In this document: in pieces, positions 1 to 9,107 of the stretch
How the letters are laid out: the number at the start of each line of letters is the position of its first letter
Position numbering within the stretch: the stretch's first letter is position 1
IMG/VR virus record: IMGVR_UViG_3300027800_000014
Span: 1-37,907 of that record
Origin: a virus
DNA length: 37,907 nucleotides
Reading direction: 5' to 3' (one strand)
Translations under genes and position numbers: made by a program
Notes under the pieces: model-generated
Databases searched by the model: none
Told to the model about the DNA's origin: nothing
What the model saw: only the letters and a program-made list of their open reading frames with translations

Positions 1-127
1 ATTAGAGTTATTACCTGAATCCGAATACAATCGTTATGTGCTAGGTAATTGGGATTTTGCTGATGACCCAAACCAATTGATTAAATACGAATGGATTAAA
101 CAGAACATATGGAATCCTACAGAAGAG
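1..127. repeat. Terminal direct repeat, left copy
   Basis: These 127 bases are identical to 37781-37907. The repeat lies inside the large terminase reading frame and joins its two parts in frame, so the molecule is circular or circularly permuted in the assembly. A length of exactly 127 is a common assembler k-mer, so this is more likely an assembly overlap than a biological terminal repeat. Confidence 0.97.
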
Positions 128-679
128 AAGCCAGAAGCACTTGGTATTGACGTGGCAAGAGAGGGAAACGATAGAACAGTGTTTGCTTACACCAATACAA
201 GTGGATATATAGGGAAAGAGATGTTTAGAAACCAAGATACAATGACTACGGCACAGTTAGCAATTGAAAGATTGAAAGAGAAGTCTATCGGGTACGATAA
301 GACAGCAGCAGATGTTATAGGGGTAGGAGGTGGCGTTGTAGATGCCATGAGGAGTGCAGGGTATGCAATCATTGCTTACAATTCGGGGGAGTCTCCAAAG
401 GGTAAGGCAGGGCATTTGTTTTTTAAGAATTGTAGGGCTGAGAGTTATTGGAAACTTAGAGAGGATTTGCAGAATGGAGTATATAAGTTAATTGATGACC
501 AAGATTTGATTAAAGAGTTGCTTAATACTAGGTATAAGGTAACGGATAAAACCATACAGATTGAAAGTAAAGCAGAACTTAAAAAGAGGATAGGATATTC
601 ACCAGACATTGCTGATGCTTTAGTGATTGCTAGGTATGCTCTAAAAGGTAAGATGGTGTTACCTATAGGAATGTTCTAA
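1..679 (+). CDS. terL: Terminase large subunit, C-terminal part (gene continues from 37146)
   Basis: This is the second half of the packaging motor gene that starts at 37146. The first full codon is at base 2. Joining the ends gives 437 residues with no frame break. This part holds the RuvC/RNase H-like nuclease domain that cuts concatemeric DNA: an acidic strand GIDVAREGND (Asp at about 262 of the full protein) and the late acidic motif SPDIADAL (Asp414 and Asp417). The ATPase domain is in the right-hand part. The gene is followed by a 52-base gap with a promoter-like site and then the portal gene, the usual terminase-portal order. The join is seen in sequence; the activity is inferred from the family. 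Confidence 0.95.
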   Translation, partial: LELLPESEYNRYVLGNWDFADDPNQLIKYEWIKQNIWNPTEEKPEALGIDVAREGNDRTVFAYTNTSGYIGKEMFRNQDTMTTAQLAIERLKEKSIGYDKTAADVIGVGGGVVDAMRSAGYAIIAYNSGESPKGKAGHLFFKNCRAESYWKLREDLQNGVYKLIDDQDLIKELLNTRYKVTDKTIQIESKAELKKRIGYSPDIADALVIARYALKGKMVLPIGMF

Positions 680-682
680 ATG

Positions 683-691
683 TGATATTAT
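683..691 (+). promoter_or_regulatory. Candidate extended -10 promoter ahead of portal
   Basis: TG-A-TATTAT is an extended -10 element (TGnTATAAT type) in the gap between terL and the portal. It would start RNA near 698, about 34 bases before the portal ATG. No clear -35 is seen. The same TGTGATAT core recurs at 8453 ahead of the scaffold gene, which supports a shared late-promoter motif. Confidence 0.45.
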
Positions 692-731
692 ATATAAAAG
701 AGCGAAGGGATTTAATTGATTAACATACCAC

Positions 732-2291
732 ATGAGATATTATGATGTTAAAGGTTTATTAAGCGAGGGGAAAATAGAAGATATTCGCAAGAATGCTCTA
801 AACGGAAGAAAAGAAGTTCTCATAGAAACATATCGTGATTATTACAATGGAAACCAATGGATTTCTAATGGTGCTTTCACTGATACTACAAGAAGTGGGA
901 GAAAAGTATGGAAGATTAATAGCCCTGATCCAAGAGACTTAGGCATTAGTGATGGAGATTTAGCAACTTTCAATGTATGTAGTTCAACAATAGATATATA
1001 CTCCAGTTACGGTAGAGGTTCAATTGATGACCAAAACAGTATCTCAATAGAAGATAACCAAGAGATAGCGGACAAGATTAATGAGAAGATAAACCTTGAT
1101 ACACTAATACAGCGTTCTATTACAAGAATGTCAGTTGATTCAGTTGTTTGCTGGAAGTATACCCAAGACCAATCATTAGAGTTTGTTGATTCTACGCAAG
1201 TAACACCAATATATCTTGAGGATAACATAGTGGGTACAGTAAGAATATACGAGATATCCTCCACCGATCCAATCATTGAAAAGAATAATGTACAGTTAGG
1301 CAAACTACAGAAGGCTGTTTATATGGAAATATGGATGCCTGTTGATAATAAGATGATGTTATACAAGTATGTAAATGAAACAGTAGTAGAAGAGGGAGAA
1401 GCCCCTTACGAGTTTAATCCATTTATATTTGTAGCTAACAAGGACAGTGAATTTGTAAAGTTTGATGAAAACAATCTTGAAGTGTCCGACATAGCCAAGA
1501 TTATCCCCATACAGGATGCTATCAATAAAACAATGACTGAAACGGGAATAATCATATCTAAAGTGGCATTCCCTATGGTTAAAGTCATTAAAGAGATATT
1601 TGAAAAGGTAATGAGTAAAGAGATTGATGGAGAAGACTTAAAGAAACAGTTGTCTCAATTATCATTAGTAGCAGGAAAGATTATATCTGCTCCTATTGAA
1701 GTTGTACCTGGAGCTGGATTACCAAATGGAATAGACAGTTATGTCAATTCATTGTTTGATCAACTATATCGTATTACAGGAATACCAAAGAGCATCTATG
1801 TTACAGAGGGACTAGGAAACATAGCTACTGATACTCTGAGTATGTTCATGGAGTCTATGAAGAGAAAGATTGATGAAAAGAGAACTAACATTGAGAATGG
1901 AATTAAAAAGTATGTTGTAATGTACACAGGCGACCCAAGTATCAAAGATGATGTAAGTATTCAATGGGCTGGTATGTTAAGCATGAGTAAGAAAGAGAAA
2001 GCAGATATGTTAGTACAAGAGAAGAACGCTGGATTCCCATTGTCTTACATAGTACAAGGATTCCTAGATATTGCTGGAGATGCAGACAAGTATGATGAAA
2101 TCATGGAAGCCTTAGGGGAAGCTGACCCAACACTTAAAGTAGAGATTGAGAGACAAAAGACTGCTAATGCAATTAAAGAAGAGAAACAAGCAGAACTAGA
2201 CACTGTTAGAAAGCAGAAAGAGGAAACAGACAAGAAACTAAAGGAAGTAGAAATAGATAATGCTTTGTTGATGAACGCATTAAATTCGTAA
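732..2291 (+). CDS. Portal protein (SPP1 gp6-like)
   Basis: The portal is the dodecameric ring at the capsid vertex through which DNA enters and to which the neck attaches. The 519-residue length is normal. The N-terminal part has the usual YYNGNQW-type segment (about 37-43). The middle holds the long stem and crown region with an IPIQDAINKT helix, and residues around 350-380 (ITGIPKSIYVTEGLGNIATD) are typical of gp6-like portals. The C-terminus (about 470-515) is a charged coiled coil. The ATG at 732 follows a terL-portal gap, with no Shine-Dalgarno. The neighbours (terL before, MuF-like, scaffold and capsid genes after) agree. Confidence 0.9.
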   Translation: MRYYDVKGLLSEGKIEDIRKNALNGRKEVLIETYRDYYNGNQWISNGAFTDTTRSGRKVWKINSPDPRDLGISDGDLATFNVCSSTIDIYSSYGRGSIDDQNSISIEDNQEIADKINEKINLDTLIQRSITRMSVDSVVCWKYTQDQSLEFVDSTQVTPIYLEDNIVGTVRIYEISSTDPIIEKNNVQLGKLQKAVYMEIWMPVDNKMMLYKYVNETVVEEGEAPYEFNPFIFVANKDSEFVKFDENNLEVSDIAKIIPIQDAINKTMTETGIIISKVAFPMVKVIKEIFEKVMSKEIDGEDLKKQLSQLSLVAGKIISAPIEVVPGAGLPNGIDSYVNSLFDQLYRITGIPKSIYVTEGLGNIATDTLSMFMESMKRKIDEKRTNIENGIKKYVVMYTGDPSIKDDVSIQWAGMLSMSKKEKADMLVQEKNAGFPLSYIVQGFLDIAGDADKYDEIMEALGEADPTLKVEIERQKTANAIKEEKQAELDTVRKQKEETDKKLKEVEIDNALLMNALNS

Positions 2292-2300
2292 TAAACAAGA

Positions 2301-3209
2301 ATGCGAGAAACAGAAATAGCTATACTAAAAGCAAGAAAGAGAGCTAATATTAAAAAGGAATTAGTTCTTAAAGAAGAGATAAACTCCAAGATTGAATCTG
2401 TTGATGTTAAAGCTACTACAGCCATTGAACTGTCTAACAAAGTTATAGATAGCCTAAAAGAAACCAATCATGCGTTAGAAGTCATTAAGGAGCTTCCAAT
2501 TAAGACTATAGAAGGGAAGCCAGGGGAAGATGGATACACTCCTGTAAAGGATGTAGATTATTTTGATGGTAATGATGGTTATACTCCTGTAAAGGGAAAA
2601 GATTATTTTGACGGTAAGAATGGAAAGACTCCAAAGAAAGGAGAGGATTACTTCACACCAGAAGAAGTAAAACAATTCAAAAAAGAGGTTACACCTAAGA
2701 AGGGGAAGGATTATGATGATGGTAAAGATGGCTCTCCTGATACTCCTCACGAGATAAGAAATAAACTTTCTACACTTAGGGGTAGAGAAAGACTTGATGC
2801 TAAACATATACAGAATATAGATAAATACGTATCATTAAGTGTTACGCAAACAATGGGTGGTGGACAGGGCGGTGGGAGTTCTTATACATTACCTACGGCA
2901 AGTCCTACAGTTCTTGGTGGTATTAAAATTGGTGATAGAATAACAATAGACGCTAATGGAGTATTAAGTGCTGATGTTCAAACAGGTGCTACAGGAGTAC
3001 AGAGCGTAGTATCAGGAAATGACATAGCAATTGATAATACTGATCCAGTTAATCCAGTTGTATCTTTTATAGGAACAATACCAACAGATACTAATCAATT
3101 GACTAATGGAGCAGGATTTATAACAGCTGAAACTGATCCAGTATGGGAGAGCGAGAAGGTAAACTATGCTACTAAGAGTTTTGCTATAGCAATGTCCGTA
3201 GCCTTATAA
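2301..3209 (+). CDS. Fibre-like protein with collagen-like DGYTPVKG repeats
   Basis: This 302-residue protein starts with a coiled coil (about 1-70). It then has four tandem units of about 15 residues around 77-145, of the form DGYTPVKGKDYFDG, degrading to TPKKGEDYF and TPKKGKDYDDG. The C-terminal half has LPTASPTVLGGIKIG and TNGAGFITAETDPVWESEK, segments common in trimeric phage fibres. No S74 chaperone domain follows. It lies 9 bases after the portal and 16 bases before a giant fibre-like gene, a head-module place rather than a tail-tip place. I infer a trimeric fibre or capsid decoration; which virion part carries it is not shown. Confidence 0.65.
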   Translation: MRETEIAILKARKRANIKKELVLKEEINSKIESVDVKATTAIELSNKVIDSLKETNHALEVIKELPIKTIEGKPGEDGYTPVKDVDYFDGNDGYTPVKGKDYFDGKNGKTPKKGEDYFTPEEVKQFKKEVTPKKGKDYDDGKDGSPDTPHEIRNKLSTLRGRERLDAKHIQNIDKYVSLSVTQTMGGGQGGGSSYTLPTASPTVLGGIKIGDRITIDANGVLSADVQTGATGVQSVVSGNDIAIDNTDPVNPVVSFIGTIPTDTNQLTNGAGFITAETDPVWESEKVNYATKSFAIAMSVAL

Positions 3210-3225
3210 ATTATTAAATACAACA

Positions 3226-6200
3226 ATGAAAAAGAGAATAACAACATATACATTTGATGCAAGTGCAGGTACAATCACCTTTGGGTTTTCACCAGAGATT
3301 GAGGGATTCTCTTTAATAACAAACGTTGTTGATAATGTAGTTATATATCAATTCAATGACAATAACTTGGGTGGTACAGTATTAACAAATGTATTAACGC
3401 TTACATACGATACATCTTCAATGAGTGATACTGATGAATTAATGATTCTTTATGACGATGGGGTTGATACAGCAACTGTAACAGCCAATGCGGGGACTAA
3501 TCTTAATACTTCAGCTTTGGCAGTAGAGACAGGTGGTAATTTAGCAGCAATAAAGGCTAATACAGATGACATTGAAACATTACTTGGAACAATAGAAGGG
3601 AATCAGTTACCAGATGGACACAATGTAACTATAGACAACGTATCAATAGACGTAGATACAGGACTCACAGGCTTGGCTACAGAAACGACATTGTCCAGTA
3701 TAGATGGAAATGTAAACACTATAGCGGGTGGGATTGGTGCTTTAGCTACTACTGATTCAGTACAGGCGTTAGGCACTGCAATGACTGATAATACACAGGT
3801 AACACAGATAGTTAATGCAACGGGAGATGTTGTTACAGTTACAGGAAACAAATTAGATGTAAATGCGAGTATAGACACAACAGGACTTGCTCTGGCTGCT
3901 AATCAACAGACTGATGCTCTTACTGATGCAGAATTGAGAGCCACAGCAGTACCAATATCGGGTACGGTAACAGCAAACACAGGATTAGATTTATCGGGTT
4001 TGGCTACGAGTGCAAAACAATTACCCGATGGGCATGAAGTAGAAGTTAATAATTTCCCAACAGAATATCCATTACCCGCTGCACAAATAACTACGCTAAC
4101 ACCACCAGCTGCAATCACAGGGTTTGCAACCTCTGCTAAACAGTTAGCTGATAACCATCAAGTAACAGTGAGTAATATAGCTAATACGCCTGTAATAACA
4201 GGGTTCGCTACTGAAACAACTCTTGATTCTATTAAAGATACGGATGGTATTAAAAAGATTACCGACGCTCTACCTACAGGAACAAACTCCATAGGGAAAA
4301 TAAGTGATATAACAACATCTATTATACCTGGTACAGGTGCTACTAATCTAGGGAAAGCCAAGGGTAGTCAAGTTGGTGCTACTGATACGGGAGTTGCAAT
4401 ACTTGGCAAATTAAGAGCTGCTGACTCACATACGGATGAAGATGAAGGAGCTTATGATACCTTCTCCATGACTGATTTTCATGAGTTGAGAACTAAAGAC
4501 CAGAGGGCGATTGACTTGGCAAACTGTAACGTATACACGGATTACACGGCTATTTCAAACGACACTACAGGAATTGCTAACTCTACAAACCACGTCTTTG
4601 GAGCAGGGGCTGTAACCTTTAATAAAGTGAATGGTGCTGATAATACCGTCTATGGTGGAGTTTACAAGACAATGACAGCTTTTGATGTTTCTGAAATCTT
4701 TGAGGCTGGAGGATTTGTAGGGATTGGTGCATATCTACCATCATTGACGAATGTGATAAATGTATTTTTGAGAATAGGTACAGATACAACAAACTATAAC
4801 TGTTGGACTTGGCCAGTTGCCAACCTAACCGCAAGCACATGGATGAACCTACGAACACCTGCCGCCACTCCTGACTATGCACGAAACGCAGGGAACGGAT
4901 GGAATACAGCGGCTATCTCTTATGTTGCTTTTGGTGTTGAGTTTAACTCTGAAGCAAATACATTGTCAGGGATTATTATAGATCATGTCCACATGGTGGG
5001 AGGGCGTATAACTTCTACAGATACATCAACTGCTATTACCACGAACGTTAATACTGCAAATATGAATATATTAAAAGTGGGTGGAACTCCTACTGACACG
5101 GGGAATGGGACAACTTCTGCTGGTACATTACGGGTAACAGTATCTTCAGATACAACGGGAGTGTTGAGTGTCGATGACAACGGTGGAGCTTTAACAGTTG
5201 ATAATGGAGGCACGTTTGCAGTTCAATCCACAAACCAAGCAAATAGTGGTGTAGACATAGGAGACGTAACAATCAATAACGCAGCGGGTGCAGCAGCGGT
5301 AAACATACAGGACGGTGGTAATACTATAACAGTAGATGGTTCTGTAACAGCGAATGCAGGAACGAACTTGAATACCTCTACTCTAGCAGTAGAATCAGGA
5401 GGGAATCTAGCTTCTATTAAAACAAACACAGATAAAATACCAGCTCTTGGACAAGCGTTAGCGGGAGCTTCAGTACCAGTTATATTACCCGCAGCAACTA
5501 TAACAACCTTGACACCTCCAGCAGCTATAACGGGATTTGCAACTTCAGCTAAACAGGATACTATAGCAGGATATGTAGACGGTATTGAAGGTTATGTTGA
5601 TGGTATAGAGGGTTTATTGACAACAATAGATGCTGATACAAGCAATGTATCTACAAAGATTGATACTTTAGCTGGAGCGGTAGCAGGAACAGAGGTTCAA
5701 GTTGATGTGCTTACAATGCCAATGACTACAGTACAAGGAACTATAACAGCAAACTTGAGTGCTACGGATAATGCAGTACTAGATGATATTGCAGCTAACC
5801 AAACAGATGGAACACAAAAGACGCAGATTATAGATTCAGGAGGCGAGGCGGTAACAGTAACAGGCGGGAAGCTAGATGTTAATGCTTCTATAGATACTAC
5901 TGGATTAGCTACTTCTGCAAAACAAGATACGATAATAGGACATATAGACGGCATAGAAGGCTATGTAGATGGGATAGAAACAACACTAACGGCAATAAAT
6001 AATAAATTGGTTACGGGAACAGATATAGGGGACGTAACAATTAACAATAGTACAGGTGCGAATGCAGTTAATATACAAGACGGTGGTAATACTATAACAG
6101 TAGACGGAACGGTAACCGCTAACACGGGATTATCCCAACCTCTCACTGATACTCAATTGAGAGCGACTGCTGTACCAATATCAGTAGCCACAATACCTTC

Positions 6201-6990
6201 TCATAATGTAACTAATGCAGGTACTTTTGCAACACAAGCTACACTAGCAGCGGAAACAACAAAGGTAATAGGAACAGTTAATGTAGCAGCAGCACAATCA
6301 ATAGCAGTAACACAATCAGGAACTTGGGACGAGGTAGGGATAAACGATTCAGGAAACTCTATAACTGTTGATGGAACTGTACTTTTAGGAGCAAACTCTG
6401 GAGTCGATATAGGGAAACTAACAGCAAACCAATCAGTTAACGTTGCTCAAATGAATGGGGCAACAGTTACAATGGGCAATGGTGCGGCAGGAACAGGCGT
6501 TCAAAGAGTTACGATAGCTTCTGATTCTACAGGACAGATTAAACTAGCAGCAGGAACGGCAGGTATAGGTAAACTTACAGCTAATAGTGGAGTTGATATT
6601 GGGGATGTAGATATTTTAAGTATTGCAGCAGGAAACAACAATATTGGTGATGTAGATGTAGCCTCTATAGCAGCAGGTACAAATATCATTGGTAAGGTTG
6701 GACACGACATAACAGGGATAGGGCATGGAGTTAAAACAGTAACAACAGCGGGAACAGATGTAGCTTTAGCAGCCTCTACAGTATGTAAAAAGGTTGATAT
6801 TCAAGCTCAAACAGATAACACATCGCTGATAGCAGTTGGTGGTAGCGGAGTTGACGCAACAATAGCGACTGGAACAGGGATTGTATTAAATCCAGGAGAT
6901 ACATATTCATTGGAGATTGATAACCTAGCAGACGTATATATAGATTCTTTAGTTAATGGTGAGGGTGTGAGGTTCACATATTACACATAA
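3226..6990 (+). CDS. Giant repetitive beta-rich fibre or decoration protein
   Basis: At 1254 residues this is the largest gene. It is rich in Thr, Ala, Gly, Asn and Val and poor in Cys, and is made of shuffled repeats: VTANAGTNLNTS (3478 and 5345), TPPAAITGFATSAKQ (4099 and 5512), NIQDGGNTITVDG (about 5290 and 6060), KLDVNASIDTTGLA (about 3850 and 5870) and DGIEGYVDGIE (5578 and 5947). Residues about 404-600 are a non-repetitive insert with aromatic residues, like a jelly-roll or carbohydrate-binding domain. The last 85 residues (CKKVDIQAQTDN to GVRFTYYT) look like a beta-sandwich cap. No signal peptide or membrane segment is seen. Attachment to head or tail is unknown; its place beside the portal favours a head fibre. 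Confidence 0.7.
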   Translation: MKKRITTYTFDASAGTITFGFSPEIEGFSLITNVVDNVVIYQFNDNNLGGTVLTNVLTLTYDTSSMSDTDELMILYDDGVDTATVTANAGTNLNTSALAVETGGNLAAIKANTDDIETLLGTIEGNQLPDGHNVTIDNVSIDVDTGLTGLATETTLSSIDGNVNTIAGGIGALATTDSVQALGTAMTDNTQVTQIVNATGDVVTVTGNKLDVNASIDTTGLALAANQQTDALTDAELRATAVPISGTVTANTGLDLSGLATSAKQLPDGHEVEVNNFPTEYPLPAAQITTLTPPAAITGFATSAKQLADNHQVTVSNIANTPVITGFATETTLDSIKDTDGIKKITDALPTGTNSIGKISDITTSIIPGTGATNLGKAKGSQVGATDTGVAILGKLRAADSHTDEDEGAYDTFSMTDFHELRTKDQRAIDLANCNVYTDYTAISNDTTGIANSTNHVFGAGAVTFNKVNGADNTVYGGVYKTMTAFDVSEIFEAGGFVGIGAYLPSLTNVINVFLRIGTDTTNYNCWTWPVANLTASTWMNLRTPAATPDYARNAGNGWNTAAISYVAFGVEFNSEANTLSGIIIDHVHMVGGRITSTDTSTAITTNVNTANMNILKVGGTPTDTGNGTTSAGTLRVTVSSDTTGVLSVDDNGGALTVDNGGTFAVQSTNQANSGVDIGDVTINNAAGAAAVNIQDGGNTITVDGSVTANAGTNLNTSTLAVESGGNLASIKTNTDKIPALGQALAGASVPVILPAATITTLTPPAAITGFATSAKQDTIAGYVDGIEGYVDGIEGLLTTIDADTSNVSTKIDTLAGAVAGTEVQVDVLTMPMTTVQGTITANLSATDNAVLDDIAANQTDGTQKTQIIDSGGEAVTVTGGKLDVNASIDTTGLATSAKQDTIIGHIDGIEGYVDGIETTLTAINNKLVTGTDIGDVTINNSTGANAVNIQDGGNTITVDGTVTANTGLSQPLTDTQLRATAVPISVATIPSHNVTNAGTFATQATLAAETTKVIGTVNVAAAQSIAVTQSGTWDEVGINDSGNSITVDGTVLLGANSGVDIGKLTANQSVNVAQMNGATVTMGNGAAGTGVQRVTIASDSTGQIKLAAGTAGIGKLTANSGVDIGDVDILSIAAGNNNIGDVDVASIAAGTNIIGKVGHDITGIGHGVKTVTTAGTDVALAASTVCKKVDIQAQTDNTSLIAVGGSGVDATIATGTGIVLNPGDTYSLEIDNLADVYIDSLVNGEGVRFTYYT

Positions 6991-7008
6991 GATTAACAAT
7001 AAACAATT

Positions 7009-7536
7009 ATGGGAGTAAACAATATATTCAAGAGTTTATACAACTATGTTACCAAGACTGGCACTGAAACCCTAACCAACAAGACAATAGACGGGGATTT
7101 AAACACGGTACAAGACTTGGCGTATTCTTCTATTAAGAGTGATAGTAGAACTGGTGCTGATGCAAAATTGGTAACAGGGACGGCTGGAACATCCACAAAC
7201 ATTTTATACTGGAATGGGGACGGGGACGCCGTATCTTCAACTGGTCTTTCTTGGACTAGGGATGCAACCAACTGTAATACTGCTTCGGCAACGCCTGTAT
7301 TTGCACTTGCTGCCCCTGGAGTATATATCTTTACAACATATTACGCAGCGAATGAAGCAAGTAACCCATACTGTGAGACGGCTTTGATATCTGCCGATGG
7401 GACTACTAGAAGCAATGTAACTATTCTGCAGAATGGTTCAGCAGTAACAATTGGGATGTCTAATTTGAATGTGACAATAACTCAAACCTCTGGTGTTACA
7501 CTAACTATGCAGTGGAGTTGTATTAGATTAATATAA
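7009..7536 (+). CDS. Small fibre protein with C1q/TNF-like C-terminal half
   Basis: The protein has 175 residues. The N-terminal segment TGTETLTNKTIDGD (about 17-30) is a widespread phage fibre motif. The C-terminal half (about 85-175) alternates hydrophobic strands (GVYIFTTYYAANEAS, VTITQTSGVTLTMQWSCIRLI) as in a C1q/TNF-like trimeric jelly roll. It is third in a row of fibre-like genes between the portal and MuF-like genes, 18 bases after the giant protein. It may be the tip or cap of the same fibre; this is inference from order. Confidence 0.6.
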   Translation: MGVNNIFKSLYNYVTKTGTETLTNKTIDGDLNTVQDLAYSSIKSDSRTGADAKLVTGTAGTSTNILYWNGDGDAVSSTGLSWTRDATNCNTASATPVFALAAPGVYIFTTYYAANEASNPYCETALISADGTTRSNVTILQNGSAVTIGMSNLNVTITQTSGVTLTMQWSCIRLI

Positions 7537-7547
7537 CCGTTAACAGA

Positions 7548-7679
7548 ATGATTAAAAAAGAACATACATTGTTAAAGTTGATAATCACATTCACACTAGC
7601 ATCGGCTTTGCTATTGTTCATCAAGCCAATATCTCTATTACTAGGTAGTTTCTTTATTTGGGTATTCTTCCATCTATGA
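7548..7679 (+). CDS. 43-residue membrane peptide
   Basis: An ATG at 7548 opens a 43-codon frame that starts MIKKEH and then is almost wholly hydrophobic (about 8-25 and 28-43), which makes one or two membrane spans. Its stop overlaps the next ATG as ATGA (7676-7679), a typical coupled junction, so it is probably translated. A membrane peptide within the head module is unexpected. It could be a displaced lysis or superinfection function; no homology is recognised. Confidence 0.5.
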   Translation: MIKKEHTLLKLIITFTLASALLLFIKPISLLLGSFFIWVFFHL

Positions 7680-8434
7680 GTAACATATCAACACAAAATA
7701 GACTAGAACAATTGAATATGATGAAGAGTAACTTGACTAGAGTATCTGCTATGAGTGAGTTGCAGGCTACTCAATTAGTTAGGGTTATCTTTGGAAATAA
7801 GTACGATCTAACTAACAGAAAAGACATAGCTGATTTATTAGATGCTATTGATGCAGAGATAGAGAACAATCTAAGACCAGCTGCACTTGTAACAGTAGAG
7901 AGTGCTATAGAAGCCTCTGTATTGCTTGGTGTAGGGCAAGTTGTATCTTCTTCACTATCTAAGACGGGTATAGATGCTACTAAGTATTTAGACTTGGGAA
8001 CTAGACTAGCTAATAATTATGCTAATCGTGTAGCAGAAGATGGATTAAGACTATCTCAGAGAATATGGAATGATGCAGATATTAAATCAGTGTACAAGGA
8101 AATATATACATCTATTCAGAAGGGGGATAGTTTATTTACCTTAGGAGCGAACATTGAGAAACAAGTTGCAGCAGGTACACCAGCATATAATATTAAAAGA
8201 GCAGCACACAATGAAATGGTTTATGCTTATACAAATTCTAAGTATGATATAGCTAAGGCTGAAGCTGATGAATATGGGTTAGATACTTGGGCAAGGATAA
8301 CAGTATCAAAGAGTCATGTAGTTGAGGATATATGTGATGACTTAGCAGGTGAATATCCTATAGATGAAGCACAACGCCCCCCCTTTCATGTAGGTTGTCA
8401 ATGTGAGTACGAAACCTTTGTTAAAAGGAAGTAA
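7676..8434 (+). CDS. MuF-like minor head (head morphogenesis) protein
   Basis: This 252-residue protein belongs to the Mu gpF / SPP1 gp7 group, minor capsid proteins that associate with the portal and enter the prohead. The C-terminal region carries the family pattern: an RAAHNEMVYAYTNSKYDIAK helix, TWARITVSKSHVVEDICDD, then PPFHVGCQCEYETF with paired Cys. The start is placed at the ATG at 7676, which overlaps the previous stop (ATGA). A TTG 18 bases upstream is also in frame but less likely. No toxin domain follows the MuF core. Confidence 0.85.
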   Translation: MSNISTQNRLEQLNMMKSNLTRVSAMSELQATQLVRVIFGNKYDLTNRKDIADLLDAIDAEIENNLRPAALVTVESAIEASVLLGVGQVVSSSLSKTGIDATKYLDLGTRLANNYANRVAEDGLRLSQRIWNDADIKSVYKEIYTSIQKGDSLFTLGANIEKQVAAGTPAYNIKRAAHNEMVYAYTNSKYDIAKAEADEYGLDTWARITVSKSHVVEDICDDLAGEYPIDEAQRPPFHVGCQCEYETFVKRK

Positions 8435-8446
8435 TTGCGTAACATT

Positions 8447-8462
8447 TATAATGTGATATATT
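8447..8462 (+). promoter_or_regulatory. Candidate promoter ahead of the scaffold gene
   Basis: The 65-base gap before the scaffold has TATAAT at 8447-8452 and, overlapping it, TGTGA-TATATT (extended -10, 8454-8462). The TGTGATAT core also occurs ahead of the portal at 681. Capsid and scaffold need high expression, so an internal late promoter here is reasonable. No convincing -35 is present. Confidence 0.4.
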
Positions 8463-8499
8463 TATAGTGTAGCTCTATATAATTTAAGACTTTAGGTAA

Positions 8500-9072
8500 A
8501 TGGAAACTAAAGAAAATGTTGAGGTAAAGAACCAACCTGTCATTGAGGAAGCCGCTAAGGAATCCGAGAAGACAAATGATTCTACAACCGAGCATACATC
8601 TGAGAAGCCAGATAAAAGCACGGACATAATTAAAAGTCAGACAGGGCAAATACAAGCACTTCAGAAACAAATTGAAGAACTCAAAGCCAAGCCTGATGTT
8701 AAGTCTGCTCTTAAAGAACTGTTGGGAGATGTAAATGTGGAATCAGATGTAGATCCACTAGAAGCTCTAAAAAGTGAGTTTTCTTCTCTTAAATCTGAAT
8801 TAAATCAGACAAAGGCAGAACAGAAAAGAGATGCGTATATTGATAATTTACAGGGGGTAACAGAAGCAACTAAGAAATATCTGAAGAAGAGGGTAAACCC
8901 TTCTGATGATTTAGAAGCGGTTGTTAATACTGAGTTAGAAATGATAAATGAGGTTATTACTTCAAATACACCAACAACCAGTGATAGCAGACCAAACTCA
9001 ATTGGTTCAGTAAAAGGCAACGTAACAGATGCTGATTACATTCTAAATAACCCTGAGAAATTCAAATCCTAG
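8500..9072 (+). CDS. Capsid scaffold protein
   Basis: This 190-residue, acidic, highly helical protein sits directly before the major capsid gene, the standard place for a scaffold. It begins with a Glu/Lys/Thr-rich disordered stretch (1-45), then a coiled coil (about 46-70, QTGQIQALQKQIEELKAK), a second helix (about 90-110) and a helical C-terminus ending in the YILNNPEKFKS segment often seen in scaffold tails. Scaffolds guide prohead assembly and then leave or are cleaved. No protease is found in the head module. Confidence 0.85.
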   Translation: METKENVEVKNQPVIEEAAKESEKTNDSTTEHTSEKPDKSTDIIKSQTGQIQALQKQIEELKAKPDVKSALKELLGDVNVESDVDPLEALKSEFSSLKSELNQTKAEQKRDAYIDNLQGVTEATKKYLKKRVNPSDDLEAVVNTELEMINEVITSNTPTTSDSRPNSIGSVKGNVTDADYILNNPEKFKS

Positions 9073-9107
9073 AGTAGAGCAATTTTTATTTTTTAGGATT
9101 TACTAAA

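Noticed and set aside
2045-2467. Long minus-strand open frame (140 codons) opposite the portal end
   Set aside because: It mirrors codon bias of the + strand genes, has a low-complexity Ser/Leu/Ile make-up and no promoter or leader.
2529-2735. CRISPR-like or tandem DNA array
   Set aside because: The repeats are coding (DGYTPVKG units of a fibre protein) and vary at third bases; there are no spacers.
3226-6990. Diversity-generating retroelement target
   Set aside because: No reverse transcriptase and no template repeat with A-specific changes is found in the window.
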